64,000 nt of DNA from Hymenobacter mucosus (GCF_900188255.1 NZ_FZNS01000005.1:62001-126000), one strand, 5' to 3'; counted from the first letter of the stretch, positions 35,453-44,762 are shown. The notes: generated from the letters alone by a model not told the origin. A program made the numbers and translations.

Positions 35453-36358
35453 ATGAGTCATTCCCTCACTCCTGTTCCTTCGGGAAAAGCGGCTACCTCT
35501 ACCGGGGCCGTTAGAACGCAGGCGAAAGCGCCTCAGCTCATTAACCCACCACTGGATTACGCCTACGACGGCTCGTTTGAGGGACTATTAACGGTACTAT
35601 TTCAGGTCTACGACCGGAAGTCGGCCCCGAATAGCATTCAGCCGCTGGGTGCCGTACAAGGTGGCCTGTTCGCGCAGCCCGTGCAAATAGATACCGATGA
35701 GGCCATGGCCGCGCGGGTGTGGGAAGGCCTGTTGCGCTACATGGATAAGGAAGCGCGCACGCGGTTATTTCATGCTTTTCTGAGCGAACAGCCGGACCGA
35801 GAGCTTCTGATTTTCCGCTATGCTGACCTTGCCATGCGTGCCGGCCGCGACATTGCCGAAAACTATGCCGACGACAATGTGCGGCGCATAGCTGGCATTG
35901 CCCAGCAAATGTACCGCGAAAAGCACCGGATGGAGGCCTTCGTGCGTTTCGAGAAAACTAGCGACGGGCTATTCCACGCAACCATCGACCCAGACTTCGA
36001 TGTGCTGCCCCTGATTGCGCCGCACTTCACCAAACGTTACGCCGACCAGCGTTGGCTGATCTTCGACCAGCGCCGCCGCTACGGGCTGTACTACGACCTC
36101 ACGCGCACCGATATAGTAGAATTTGAAAGTAGCGGCCCCCAGCGCAATACCGATATTTCTGCCACCGTGCTCGATGAGCGGGAGCCGTTGTTCAAGTTGC
36201 TTTGGCAGTCCTACTTCGACCACGTGAACATACCAGAGCGCAAAAATATGAAGCTGCACCGCCGCCACATGCCCCTGCGTTACTGGCGCTACCTCAGCGA
36301 AAAACAGCCGCGCGAGCAGCGCTTCGAGCCCATTAAGAACAAGAAACCCATTGGATAA
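35453..36358 (+). CDS. DUF4130/TIGR03915-type putative DNA metabolism protein
   Basis: The 301-residue protein matches the partner family of the radical SAM gene. Features are the N-terminal DYAYDGSFEGLLTVLFQVYD, VRFEKTSDGLFHATIDPDFD, HFTKRYADQRWLIFDQRRRYG and the C-terminal KNMKLHRRHMPLRYWRYLSEK. Such proteins are found next to TIGR03916 genes and have been linked to uracil-DNA-glycosylase-like folds. An extra N-terminal tail of about 30 residues is low in complexity. The gene begins only nine bases after the hydrolase stop, so they are probably co-transcribed. The biological reaction is not known. Confidence 0.88.
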   Translation: MSHSLTPVPSGKAATSTGAVRTQAKAPQLINPPLDYAYDGSFEGLLTVLFQVYDRKSAPNSIQPLGAVQGGLFAQPVQIDTDEAMAARVWEGLLRYMDKEARTRLFHAFLSEQPDRELLIFRYADLAMRAGRDIAENYADDNVRRIAGIAQQMYREKHRMEAFVRFEKTSDGLFHATIDPDFDVLPLIAPHFTKRYADQRWLIFDQRRRYGLYYDLTRTDIVEFESSGPQRNTDISATVLDEREPLFKLLWQSYFDHVNIPERKNMKLHRRHMPLRYWRYLSEKQPREQRFEPIKNKKPIG

Positions 36359-36446
36359 AGGCACTGACCGTACGACAAAAGAGGTAATTTGCGGCCCTTA
36401 ACCAAGGCACACAACGAGTATGGTGTGCCTCCACTTAACGCAGTAT

Positions 36447-37304
36447 ATGGGTAGCACACTCGTTTTCGGGGCTTCGGGCCAACTTGGGCAATGTTTAAAG
36501 CACGTGGTGGCCGAGCGCAACACGGCAGAGCTAGTTTTCTTGCCGGAGGAGCAAGCCAACATTCTAGATATGGGAATGTTGCAAGCGGCTTTTGCCCAGT
36601 ACAAGCCAGCCTATTGCATCAACTGTGCCGCCTATACTGCTGTAGATAAAGCGGAGGATGACATAGATATTGCCCGCAAAGTAAACCGCGACGGCGCCGA
36701 GAATCTAGCAAAGTTGTGCGGCGAATATGGTACTACCCTCATCCACATTTCCACCGATTTCGTGTTTGCTGGCACTGGCAATCAGCCCCTCGTCGAAACC
36801 GATGAAGCTGCTCCTATTAGCGTGTATGGCCTCACCAAACTGGAAGGTGAGCAAGCTATTCCAGCCCATACCAATCAGTATTTCATTTTGCGCACTAGCT
36901 GGCTGTACTCCGAGTACGCCAACAACTTCGTGAAAACCATGCTGAAGCTGGGTCGGGAGCGGGAAGAGCTGCGCATTATCTGGGACCAGGTAGGTACGCC
37001 TACCTATGCCATTGACTTGGCTGGCTGCATTATTAGCATCATCGAAAGCCAGAGCCAGCAGTATGGCATCTATCATTACAGCAACGAGGGCGTTACATCC
37101 TGGTACGATTTTGCCCACGCTATCTTCGAGTTAGGCAACGTAGCAGTTCGTACGGTACCCATCCGTACTGCCGAATATCCTACCAAAGCCACGCGGCCCG
37201 CGTATTCCGTGATGGATAAGACCAAGGCTAAAACTCAGCTTGGCGTTGCCATCCCCCATTGGCGCGATAGTTTGAAGGTGTGCATCAGCCGATTAGAAGC
37301 ATAG
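36447..37304 (+). CDS. rfbD: dTDP-4-dehydrorhamnose reductase
   Basis: RfbD reduces dTDP-4-keto-rhamnose to dTDP-L-rhamnose for cell-surface polysaccharide. From MGSTLVFGASGQLGQCLK the protein has 285 residues. It shows the Rossmann motif GASGQLGQ, INCAAYTAVDKAEDD, STDFVFAG, VYGLTKLEGE (Y-x3-K) and ILRTSWLYSEYANNFVK. The other rml genes are absent from the window, so this is a lone copy or part of a dispersed pathway. The internal ATG is chosen over one nine codons earlier by family length. A -7-like TAATTTG lies about 55 bases before it. Confidence 0.92.
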   Translation: MGSTLVFGASGQLGQCLKHVVAERNTAELVFLPEEQANILDMGMLQAAFAQYKPAYCINCAAYTAVDKAEDDIDIARKVNRDGAENLAKLCGEYGTTLIHISTDFVFAGTGNQPLVETDEAAPISVYGLTKLEGEQAIPAHTNQYFILRTSWLYSEYANNFVKTMLKLGREREELRIIWDQVGTPTYAIDLAGCIISIIESQSQQYGIYHYSNEGVTSWYDFAHAIFELGNVAVRTVPIRTAEYPTKATRPAYSVMDKTKAKTQLGVAIPHWRDSLKVCISRLEA

Positions 37305-37369
37305 CCTCTCTTGCTAGGTAACTACTAAAACTAGCAAACGGCTGTAAGCCTGATAGATATTGCCAAGCG

Positions 37370-37409
37370 AAAAGGCCACCACTACTCAGTAAGTAATGGT
37401 GGCCTTTTT
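37370..37409 (+). terminator. Rho-independent terminator after rfbD
   Basis: 16- to 17-bp arms (from 37370 and ending at 37407, one mismatch) end in a T5 run. It closes the rfbD transcript before the A+T-rich region. Confidence 0.78.
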
Positions 37410-37576
37410 GCGTGAGAACAGCTTGTATTGCTATGCTACAAAACCGCAGCAGTGCTACTAATGCTAGACATATTATATTGATTGACATAATGATTATGCC
37501 TGTTAGGTAGCTATAATTACAAAGAACAGAGTAGTGAAAGCAAGTCCTTGTTCATTACACTCAAACCATTGTTACT

Positions 37577-38299
37577 ATGTCCCGATTTGCTACTTCAAAA
37601 TACGATTACTGGCCTATCTATGAGCATCTTAAAAAATACTATCCACTAGGAATCACTATTCAATACGATGATATAGCAGAATTGTGGAGCTACCCCGGCT
37701 ACAAGGAATTGGGGAATCAAATAGTTACTGCTATCCAAGATGAGGCTCAATACGCTAAATGGACTCAATTTACGGCACAGATAGCGGATACCGTAGGATT
37801 TCCTAGTATGAGTACTACCTACGGTCAGCATCCATGCTATAGTGCTATTCTAAAAATAGATGAAGTTGCAGTGGGGAACCGGTTGCTAGTTAAAGAGCTA
37901 TTTTTCGCTGTAAGCGTAGTCGGTCCTTTTTACACTGTATTGGGTCAGGATCAGGTTGTTACTACACTTATCGATCAACCCGTGCGGAGTACATCTTACT
38001 TAACCCTTTCCCCACAGGACGAATATAAAGAGGCATTTGAGGCAACGTGCCAAGCAATTGAGCAATACTTTACTGGATACCGGTTCGTGCCTTTTTCTAT
38101 TGCTACTCGACGTTTGCAAGGATTATATTATGGAGTAAATGAATCAGACCACAACCCTATCTTCTATGGCCTCTTCAATGACCAAGTAGATATACACGCG
38201 GCAACTGTGGGAAGCCGCTCCTACAAGAACGGGGACTGGATTCGTAGTGACTGGAAGGATGATGGTGGTAGATGGGAAATATGTCCACCGATGATGTAA
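37577..38299 (+). CDS. A+T-rich orphan protein of unknown function
   Basis: The 240-residue protein is soluble, with no signal peptide or membrane segment, and rich in Tyr, Asp and Thr (for example KYDYWPIYEHLKKYYP and a late DDGGRWEICPPM). I recognise no domain. Codons are strikingly A+T-rich: a sampled 60-base line has 22 G+C, against roughly 55-60% nearby, and the flanking 140 bases are also A+T-rich. This indicates recent transfer. Many proteins of this kind (Trp- and Tyr-rich, 200-250 residues, lone, A+T-rich) are immunity or defence proteins, but nothing here proves that. Confidence 0.7.
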   Translation: MSRFATSKYDYWPIYEHLKKYYPLGITIQYDDIAELWSYPGYKELGNQIVTAIQDEAQYAKWTQFTAQIADTVGFPSMSTTYGQHPCYSAILKIDEVAVGNRLLVKELFFAVSVVGPFYTVLGQDQVVTTLIDQPVRSTSYLTLSPQDEYKEAFEATCQAIEQYFTGYRFVPFSIATRRLQGLYYGVNESDHNPIFYGLFNDQVDIHAATVGSRSYKNGDWIRSDWKDDGGRWEICPPMM

Positions 38300-38348
38300 T
38301 TGTAATAAGGCCTTGCTCTACTTGCTAGCCATAGAATACTAATGGGTA

Positions 38349-39563
38349 CTATGCTCGTCCGTAGAACCGGTTGAGTAGGTAGGCTAGCACCACAAAGCTT
38401 AGTCCCACAGAACACACGCCCAGCCACTGAAAATGGTCCCAGGCAATGCCGCCTAGCAAAGACCCCATAGAAGCACCAATGAAGCAGCAAGTCATGTACA
38501 CGGTGTTGAGGCGGCTCCTGGCCTCTGGACGCAAGGTGAAAATGCGGGCTTGGTTGGAAATGTGCGCCATCTGCTGACCCACATCCAGAAGGATGACCCC
38601 TACTACGAGGCCCAGCAGGTAGTAGCCTCCAAAGCTTAAAAGCAAGTAAGCTCCAAGAAACAGGAGAATACCCAGGTTCAGGGCGTAATCGGCTCCTTTC
38701 GTGTCGGCTGATTTACCGGCGAAGGAAGCCGCAAAGGCTCCACTAGCACCAATCAGCCCGAATAGGCCTGCTACGTCGCTGTGGTAGTGATAGGCATCGC
38801 TCTCCAAGAAAAACACGAGACTAGTCCAGAATGCACTGAACCCGGCAAACATGCAGGCGCCCACTACGGCCGAGCGGCGGAGTATCGGCAATTCACGCGT
38901 TAAGGTGCCAAGGGATTTAAGCAAGCTCCCGTAGCTGCCCGTAAACTGAGGCTGATTGCGGGGTAGCATGCGAGACAGAATTCCCGTGAGAACTACCATC
39001 AGGCCCGCGCCCACCCAGAACATAGTCCGCCAGCCGAAGTGTAGTCCCACGTAGCCACTTACGGTGCGCGAAAGCAGAATTCCAATTAGTAGTCCGCTCA
39101 TTACTTTGCCTACTACCCGGCCACGTTCTTCGTCGCTGGCCAAGGACGCGGCCATTGGGATGAGAAGCTGGGGTACGGCTGAAAATACGCCAATTAGCAA
39201 ACTGGCTGCTACCAGTAGCCCATACGTGGGAGCATAGGCCGCGCCGGCCATGCACACGGCGGCGCAGAGTAGCAGGCCCAGCGTTAGGCCTTTGCGCTCC
39301 CGCTTGTCGCCGAGGGGAACTACAAACAGCAACCCTAGTGTGTAGCCTACTTGCGTGATAGTAGCCACCAAGCTAGCCTGGCTTTCCGACAAGCCAAACG
39401 TGTGGCTGATTGCTACCAGCAGGGGCTGATTGTAATAGATATTGGCTACTACCAGGCCGCAGGTTACGGCCATAAGCCATACCAGGGAGGCCGCAAGGGG
39501 GGGAGTAGGGGCGGGGGTAGGTGCTGCTGATAAATGAACGTCAGCAGAAGCGGTTTCTCTCAT
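38349..39563 (-). CDS. MFS transporter
   Basis: The 404-residue integral membrane protein has about 12 hydrophobic helices. The MFS signature GDKRERKGLTLG lies in the loop between helices 2 and 3 (about residues 82-93), and DEERGRVVGK is the equivalent mid-chain loop. The sequence is of the drug/sugar exporter type (DHA1-like). Substrate is unknown. It lies behind an AraC-type regulator gene on the same strand but 180 bases away, so they need not share a transcript. No C-terminal extension is present. Confidence 0.9.
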   Translation of the reverse strand: MRETASADVHLSAAPTPAPTPPLAASLVWLMAVTCGLVVANIYYNQPLLVAISHTFGLSESQASLVATITQVGYTLGLLFVVPLGDKRERKGLTLGLLLCAAVCMAGAAYAPTYGLLVAASLLIGVFSAVPQLLIPMAASLASDEERGRVVGKVMSGLLIGILLSRTVSGYVGLHFGWRTMFWVGAGLMVVLTGILSRMLPRNQPQFTGSYGSLLKSLGTLTRELPILRRSAVVGACMFAGFSAFWTSLVFFLESDAYHYHSDVAGLFGLIGASGAFAASFAGKSADTKGADYALNLGILLFLGAYLLLSFGGYYLLGLVVGVILLDVGQQMAHISNQARIFTLRPEARSRLNTVYMTCCFIGASMGSLLGGIAWDHFQWLGVCSVGLSFVVLAYLLNRFYGRA

Positions 39564-39743
39564 GCAGTGAAATGCGCCACAACCTGTTGGCTACGGCGTA
39601 GGTGTGTGCAGAGAACCGCTAAATACAAAGAAGGTTGCTTAGCCCCACTATGAGTTTACTGTCGTTGGTGGCGGCCTAGTTGTTTTCGACGTAGCAAGAG
39701 CAGAAGTACACGGGGATATTTCTATAGGCTAAGGGGGCAAGTT

Positions 39744-40667
39744 CTAGCTCACACACTGCTTCTTGTATACGCCCGGTGTTACGCCTTCGTACTGTTTAAA
39801 GATCTTCTGAAAATAGCCCGTGTTGTTGAAGCCAGCCCGGAAACACACATCCGCCACGGTTATTAGGGGCTGCCGTAGTAGGCGCTTCGCTTCGGCCAGC
39901 CGCTCCCGAATAATGTACTCAACGGGTGTAATACCCAGCTCCCGCTTGAAGATGCGGAAGAATGTAGCCTTGCTCATGCAAGCTAGCTCCGAGAGCTTCT
40001 CTACCGTAATCTGCTCGGTGAGGTGCTGCTTGATGTAGTGAACCACGGCCGCAAACCGGTGGGAGGTAAGGTGCTGGGTGTAGTTGTGGAAAAGAAGCTG
40101 ACGAGCCTGGGTTTGCATCAGGCGTACTAGCATCTCCTGAATGGTAAACGACGCCAGCACGTCCTTCACCCGTCCCGTGTCGCGGGCCGAGAGCTGTACC
40201 AGCCGTTCCAGCGTGCCCGTCAGTTCCGGAGTGTTTTGGAAGTGCGCATGGTCGAGTAGGTCGAGGTGCCAGGGGTGAGTTGCTTCCGCCAGGGGCTGCT
40301 CCTCGTTCAGCAAATCCACCGTTTGGCGAATAGTATCGGTCGGAATAGCCACGGCTAAGCACTGAGTGGGACGCTCCTCGGCAGCCTCGGGAAAATCAAT
40401 AACCATGGTTTCGTTCTCACCCACCACCACCGACTCGCCGGGCAGGTACTCGAAGGCTGGCCGGCCTTGCAGGTGCATCACTTTCTTACCGCGTAGCATC
40501 GTCGTCAGTACCACGTGGCCCATGCTGAGCGGCACTTGGTGGGCCATGCGGTGGGTCTCAAATACGTTTAGCTCGAAGGCTTCCAGGGAATAGACCGTAC
40601 GGTTTTCCACCAGGGTAGTAAGCTGCTCGGGGCGATGCAAGGCAATGGAAGCGGGCAGATGGGACAT
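39744..40667 (-). CDS. AraC family transcriptional regulator
   Basis: The 307-residue protein has an N-terminal sensing region (about residues 1-190) with no recognised cofactor motif, and a C-terminal double helix-turn-helix AraC domain. The DNA-binding part has TVEKLSELACMSKATFFRIFKR, and then TVADVCFRAGFNNTGYFQKIFKQYEGVTPGVYK, which is a full and normal signature. It is divergent from the aldehyde dehydrogenase gene with a 264-base gap. It therefore probably controls that operon in response to an aldehyde or alcohol. Confidence 0.9.
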   Translation of the reverse strand: MSHLPASIALHRPEQLTTLVENRTVYSLEAFELNVFETHRMAHQVPLSMGHVVLTTMLRGKKVMHLQGRPAFEYLPGESVVVGENETMVIDFPEAAEERPTQCLAVAIPTDTIRQTVDLLNEEQPLAEATHPWHLDLLDHAHFQNTPELTGTLERLVQLSARDTGRVKDVLASFTIQEMLVRLMQTQARQLLFHNYTQHLTSHRFAAVVHYIKQHLTEQITVEKLSELACMSKATFFRIFKRELGITPVEYIIRERLAEAKRLLRQPLITVADVCFRAGFNNTGYFQKIFKQYEGVTPGVYKKQCVS

Positions 40668-40931
40668 AGGAGCGAGGAGGCAGAAAGGAAGAGAACAAGT
40701 GCACTGCTTGCAGCCTTGCTACAGCTACGTAGCAAAGTGCCTAGAAAAGAACCATGCTAAGGGTAGAACGTTGCAAATCACCTGCGTAGCATGTTGCGTG
40801 AAGATAAGTTATATGTGAGTAAGTGGTTACAAATTGAGATAATACCTTGCTTTTGTGCGAGAATAGTGGAGCTATGAGGCGTCCACAGAAGGGTACCTTG
40901 CTAGCATCAACAACAGCCAAGCTTCTCACCC
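40668..40931. promoter_or_regulatory. divergent control region between AraC regulator and aldehyde dehydrogenase
   Basis: This 264-base gap is A+T-richer than its surroundings and separates two divergent genes. It contains TACCTTGC at 40848-40855 and again around 40894-40901, which resemble -7 boxes with one or two mismatches. No clear inverted repeat for the regulator was identified. Confidence 0.4.
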
Positions 40932-42458
40932 ATGGAAACTCTCGAAAAAACCACCACCTTTGTTGAGCGCCCCAAATTCAAATCTCACTATGATAACTTC
41001 ATCGGCGGCAAATGGGTAGCGCCAGTTAAAGGGCAGTACTTCGAAAATATCTCTCCTATTGATGGGCAGGCGTTTTGCAAGGTAGCCCGCAGCTCGAAGG
41101 AAGACATTGAGCTGGCACTTGATGCGGCGCACACGGCCTTTGCCACCTGGAAGCAGACCTCGGCCACGGAGCGCAGCAATATGCTGATCAAGATTGCGGA
41201 TATCATGGAGAAAAACCTCCCGCACCTGGCCGCCGTGGAGTGCGTGGAGAACGGCAAGCCCATCCGCGAAACTACGCTGGCCGACTTGCCCTTGTGCATC
41301 GACCACTTTCGCTACTTCGCCAGCGTTATCCGGGCCGAGGAAGGCTCCGCCACGGAACTGAATGCCACTACGCTGTCGCTGAATATCCATGAGCCTCTAG
41401 GGGTAGTAGGCCAAATAATTCCGTGGAACTTCCCCCTGCTCATGGCTACGTGGAAGTTAGCGCCTGCCCTGGCCGCTGGCTGCTGCGTAGTTATGAAACC
41501 CGCCGAGCAAACGCCGGCCTCTATTATGGTCCTGATGGAATTGCTGCAAGATGTGATTCCGGCCGGGGTGGTGAACGTTGTAAACGGGTTCGGCCTGGAG
41601 GCGGGTAAACCCCTGGCTTCCTCGCCCCGCATTCAGAAAGCCTCGTTCACGGGCGAGACTACTACGGGGCGCCTCATCATGCAGTACGCCGCCGAAAACC
41701 TGATTCCCGTAACTATGGAGCTGGGTGGCAAGTCGCCCAATGTGTTCTTCAAGAGCGTGATGGACGCCGATGATGACTTTCTGGACAAGGCCATTGAAGG
41801 GGCTGTCATGTTTGCCCTCAACCAGGGAGAAATCTGTACTTGCCCCTCCCGGATGCTCGTACAAGAGGATATTTACGATGAGTTTATTGAGCGCGTAATT
41901 GCCCGCGTAAAAGCCATTAAGCTGGGCAACCCGCTAGATATGGAAACCATGATGGGGGCCCAGGCTAGCAACGACCAGTTTGAGAAAATCTTGAGCTACC
42001 TGGAAATAGGCAAAGCGGAGGGCGCAGAAGTGCTGACCGGCGGCGACGCCTACTCGCAGGAGGATGGCGCCTTGGCCGAAGGCTATTACATTCAACCCAC
42101 TATGTTCCGCGGCCACAATAAGATGCGCATCTTCCAGGAGGAAATCTTCGGGCCCGTAGTGTCCGTGACGACGTTCAAAACTGTGGAGGAAGCCATTGAA
42201 CTTGCCAATGATACGCTGTACGGTCTCGGGGCCGGCGTATGGACCCGCGATGCTCACGAACTTTACGAAGTGCCCCGCGCCATTCAGGCCGGCCGCGTGT
42301 GGGTAAACTGCTACCACGACTACCCAGCCGGGGCCCCCTTTGGTGGCTATAAGGCTTCGGGCTTCGGTCGCGAGAACCATAAGATGATGCTCTCGCACTA
42401 CCGCCAAAACAAAAACATGCTCATCAGCTACAGCCAGCAGAAGCTAGGTTTCTTTTAA
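40932..42458 (+). CDS. NAD-dependent aldehyde dehydrogenase (AldB/ExaC/AcoD type)
   Basis: The 508-residue protein is full length for the class. It has the NAD-binding [20 protein letters not shown], the [11 protein letters not shown] glutamate block, and catalytic C302 with C304 ([11 protein letters not shown]). [11 protein letters not shown] segment near the end is also typical. The GEICTCPSR context places it with acetaldehyde dehydrogenases of the AldB/ExaC/AcoD group. It heads an operon with a DUF779 gene, and a divergent AraC regulator lies upstream. It should oxidise acetaldehyde or a similar short aldehyde to the acid. Confidence 0.94.
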   Translation: METLEKTTTFVERPKFKSHYDNFIGGKWVAPVKGQYFENISPIDGQAFCKVARSSKEDIELALDAAHTAFATWKQTSATERSNMLIKIADIMEKNLPHLAAVECVENGKPIRETTLADLPLCIDHFRYFASVIRAEEGSATELNATTLSLNIHEPLGVVGQIIPWNFPLLMATWKLAPALAAGCCVVMKPAEQTPASIMVLMELLQDVIPAGVVNVVNGFGLEAGKPLASSPRIQKASFTGETTTGRLIMQYAAENLIPVTMELGGKSPNVFFKSVMDADDDFLDKAIEGAVMFALNQGEICTCPSRMLVQEDIYDEFIERVIARVKAIKLGNPLDMETMMGAQASNDQFEKILSYLEIGKAEGAEVLTGGDAYSQEDGALAEGYYIQPTMFRGHNKMRIFQEEIFGPVVSVTTFKTVEEAIELANDTLYGLGAGVWTRDAHELYEVPRAIQAGRVWVNCYHDYPAGAPFGGYKASGFGRENHKMMLSHYRQNKNMLISYSQQKLGFF

Positions 42459-42478
42459 ACGGGAGCCGGTGCGCTAGT

Positions 42479-42530
42479 GAAAATGGTGAGTTGACGTTTT
42501 GCCAACAGCAAAATGTCAACTCACCATTTC
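42479..42530 (+). terminator. hairpin between aldehyde dehydrogenase and DUF779 genes
   Basis: A 22-bp stem (42481-42502 with 42508-42529, one G-T pair) lies 20 bases after the aldehyde dehydrogenase stop. It may lower expression of the downstream DUF779 gene rather than end transcription fully, since no long T run follows. Confidence 0.6.
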
Positions 42531-42598
42531 GCTTCCCGCCGGAGAAGCAGTACGTAAGCTTCCCCGTATCACCAATGAGTTGTACTCTCCATAAGTAT

Positions 42599-43012
42599 AT
42601 GTCTGCAGAACCTACCCCCCGCGTGCTCGCCACGGCCGCCGCCGAAGCTACCATTGATGTGCTACGCGATGAGCACGGGCCGCTTATGTTTCACCAAAGC
42701 GGCGGTTGCTGCGACGGCTCCTCGCCTATGTGCTTCCCCAAAGGGGAGTTTCGGGTGGGAACAAATGACGTGTGGCTAGGCCAAATTCATGGCTGCGACT
42801 TTTTCATGAGTGCTGCGCAGTTTGCGTACTGGAAGCATACTCAGTTGACAATAGATGTAGTGAAAGGCCGGGGCGCTAGTTTCTCTCTGGAAATTCCGCT
42901 GGGCGTCCGGTTCCTCATTCGCTCGCGCCTGTTTACGCAGGAGGAATCGGGCAGCTTAGCGCCTGTGTATGATGGAGAGGAATACACGACGCGCCCCGCA
43001 GCTAGGCATTGA
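42599..43012 (+). CDS. DUF779 domain protein associated with aldehyde dehydrogenase
   Basis: The 137-residue protein has the DUF779 pattern: ATIDVLRDEHGPLMFHQSGGC with a Cys pair (GGCCDGSSPMC) followed by GTNDVWLGQIHGCDFFMS and a C-terminal FSLEIPLGVRFLIRSR block. DUF779 genes usually follow this class of aldehyde dehydrogenase, and the linkage suggests an accessory or maturation role. No enzymatic function is established. The ATG at 42599 gives the family N-terminus (SAEPTPRVLATAAA); an ATG eight codons earlier is possible. Confidence 0.88.
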   Translation: MSAEPTPRVLATAAAEATIDVLRDEHGPLMFHQSGGCCDGSSPMCFPKGEFRVGTNDVWLGQIHGCDFFMSAAQFAYWKHTQLTIDVVKGRGASFSLEIPLGVRFLIRSRLFTQEESGSLAPVYDGEEYTTRPAARH

Positions 43013-43200
43013 TAGAATACGGAGGTGGTTGTATTCTTGGAAGCTGGGTAGGTATTTACCCCCATGCGAGATGGGGTTTATCGGTAGCTAAATCCGTATT
43101 TTCTGAGCGGTTTAGCGGAAAGAAGAAGCGTATACCTAAGGGCTGCCCCAGTATAGGGGCAACTTTATTGCTCTCTTTTTTCACTACAACCCTTCACCTA

Positions 43201-44100
43201 ATGTTCTATCACGATAGAGAACTTCAGTACAAAGTACGAGTAGATAAGCCCAATCCCCTGTTTGCCCGCATGCTTCAGCAGGCCATCGGCGGTATAGAAG
43301 GCGAAATTCGCGTGTGTCTTCAGTACCTGTTTCAAGCATGGGGCTCCCGTGGCCCCGAGAAGTATCGGAACATGCTGCTGGAAACCGGTACCGAGGAAAT
43401 GGCTCATATTGAGATGCTGGCTACGGCCGTGGCCCTTAACCTAGAAGGCGCACCTACTAGCATGCAAGATGAGTTTGCGAAGGACAAAGTGGTAGAAGCC
43501 GTATTAGGTGGCATGGATGTTCGTCACATCCTCTCATCGGGTATGGCGGCGTTGGCTTCCGATGGAAATGGGGTGCCATTCAATGGCTCCTGGATTGTAG
43601 GAAGCGGCAATATTGTGGCCGATATGTACACCAACGTAGCAGCCGAATCGACGGGCCGCACGTTGGCAACTCGCCTCTGGCACATGACTGATGACCCCGG
43701 CATGAAGGACTTCCTTTCCTTTCTGATTGCCCGCGATACCATGCACCAAAACCAATGGCTAGCAGTAATTGAAGAAAACGGTGGCCTGAACGCTACCCCA
43801 GTACCCAACAGCTTCCCACAAAGCGAGGAAGTACAAGGTTTCAATTATGCATTTGTCAGCACCTATATTGGGAATGACATCACAACCGGCGGCCGCTGGA
43901 CCCAAGGTCCATCGGTGGATGGCAAAGGTGAATTCCATGTAGAGAAGGCAGCGCCGCTCGGTGGTATTCCTAAGCTGTCGCCGCCAGTGCCTGGTGCATT
44001 TGCCCAAAAAGAGCAAATGACTACTGTAGATTCGGTCATCGGCACCGTGCAGTCAAAAATAGAAGGCACCCTAAATAGCCACCACGACAGCAACTCGTAA
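43201..44100 (+). CDS. manganese catalase
   Basis: This non-heme catalase breaks down hydrogen peroxide with a dimanganese site. The protein has 299 residues from MFYHDRELQYKVRV. The ferritin-like four-helix bundle shows ligands E35 (GGIEGEIRV), E66 and H69 (TEEMAHIEML), with E149 and H182 (DTMHQNQW) in the second pair of helices. The first three positions agree with those known for Lactobacillus plantarum manganese catalase. A 188-base gap precedes the start. The open frame extends further upstream, but the ATG at 43201 fits the family. It converges with a lipoprotein gene. Confidence 0.94.
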   Translation: MFYHDRELQYKVRVDKPNPLFARMLQQAIGGIEGEIRVCLQYLFQAWGSRGPEKYRNMLLETGTEEMAHIEMLATAVALNLEGAPTSMQDEFAKDKVVEAVLGGMDVRHILSSGMAALASDGNGVPFNGSWIVGSGNIVADMYTNVAAESTGRTLATRLWHMTDDPGMKDFLSFLIARDTMHQNQWLAVIEENGGLNATPVPNSFPQSEEVQGFNYAFVSTYIGNDITTGGRWTQGPSVDGKGEFHVEKAAPLGGIPKLSPPVPGAFAQKEQMTTVDSVIGTVQSKIEGTLNSHHDSNS

Positions 44101-44124
44101 ACGGGTGCAGGATGCTATTGTAAA

Positions 44125-44161
44125 TACAAGGCCCCGGCTACTAAGTAGCCGGGGCCTTGTA
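44125..44161. terminator. bidirectional hairpin after the manganese catalase gene
   Basis: 18-bp perfect arms (44125-44142 with 44144-44161; the apical bases must form the loop) lie between two convergent genes. Confidence 0.8.
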
Positions 44162-44185
44162 CTGTTTGTGCTAGTAGGAAAGTGC

Positions 44186-44653
44186 TTAGTTGCGCAGCTT
44201 CACGGGGAGGCCCTCCAACTGCACGTAGCTCAGCTTCCAAGAGTTGTTCTTTTGCTTTTTCCAGAGCAGGATGAAGTTGCCTTCGCCTTCGCCGTGGGGC
44301 TGGCCCGGAGCGTCCGGCAACACGTCGGTAGAGAAAGTGCCAGCTTCATAGGCAATGTTTGCGTCGGTGCCGGTAGTGGTGGTGTACGTTTTCAGATCGG
44401 AAATAGTACCCATCGTGGCACGCACCCACTTATCCGCTACTTCCGACTTGCCATTGAAGCGGGTTTCGCCCTGGGCGTACTGCACGTCGTCGGCCAGCAG
44501 CGTATCTAGCTGGGCAGTGTTTTTGGCATTCCAGGCGCTAATGAACTGCTGATTGAGGGTTTGTACGTTTACAGCAGCGGCATCGGTAGCCTTAGGGCCC
44601 GAGCAGGAAGCTAGCAAGGCGCTTCCGATCAGAAGACCAAACAAGGGTTTCAT
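44186..44653 (-). CDS. SnoaL/DUF4440-like lipoprotein
   Basis: From MKPLFGLLIGSALL the protein has 155 residues and a lipobox LLASC with C17. The mature part has the NTF2/SnoaL-like fold of the DUF4440 type: FISAWNAKNTAQLDTLLADDVQYAQG, FNGKSEVADKWVRATM, and a C-terminal FILLWKKQKNNSWKLSYVQLEG strand set. Such domains are often steroid-isomerase-like pockets, but most have no known substrate. The start codon is preceded by a leader (CTATTCTCATG) shared with the next gene on this strand. Confidence 0.85.
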   Translation of the reverse strand: MKPLFGLLIGSALLASCSGPKATDAAAVNVQTLNQQFISAWNAKNTAQLDTLLADDVQYAQGETRFNGKSEVADKWVRATMGTISDLKTYTTTTGTDANIAYEAGTFSTDVLPDAPGQPHGEGEGNFILLWKKQKNNSWKLSYVQLEGLPVKLRN

Positions 44654-44705
44654 GAGAATAGGGTTTAGGTAAGAAAGCTGAAGGGGCAATCGAGGAAAAG
44701 GTGAA

Positions 44706-44747
44706 GTAGCAGAAAGCCCAGGTGGAATGGCCTGGGCTTTCTGTTAC
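44706..44747 (-). terminator. terminator of the glycine-zipper gene
   Basis: 17-bp arms with one G-T pair (44706-44722 with 44731-44747) lie directly downstream of the glycine-zipper gene on the minus strand. Confidence 0.7.
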
Positions 44748-44762
44748 AAAATAAGAGGGGGG

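Noticed and set aside
42491..42598. Upstream extension of the DUF779 frame
   Set aside because: It would begin inside the 22-bp hairpin and adds residues that do not fit the family; the start at 42599 is used.
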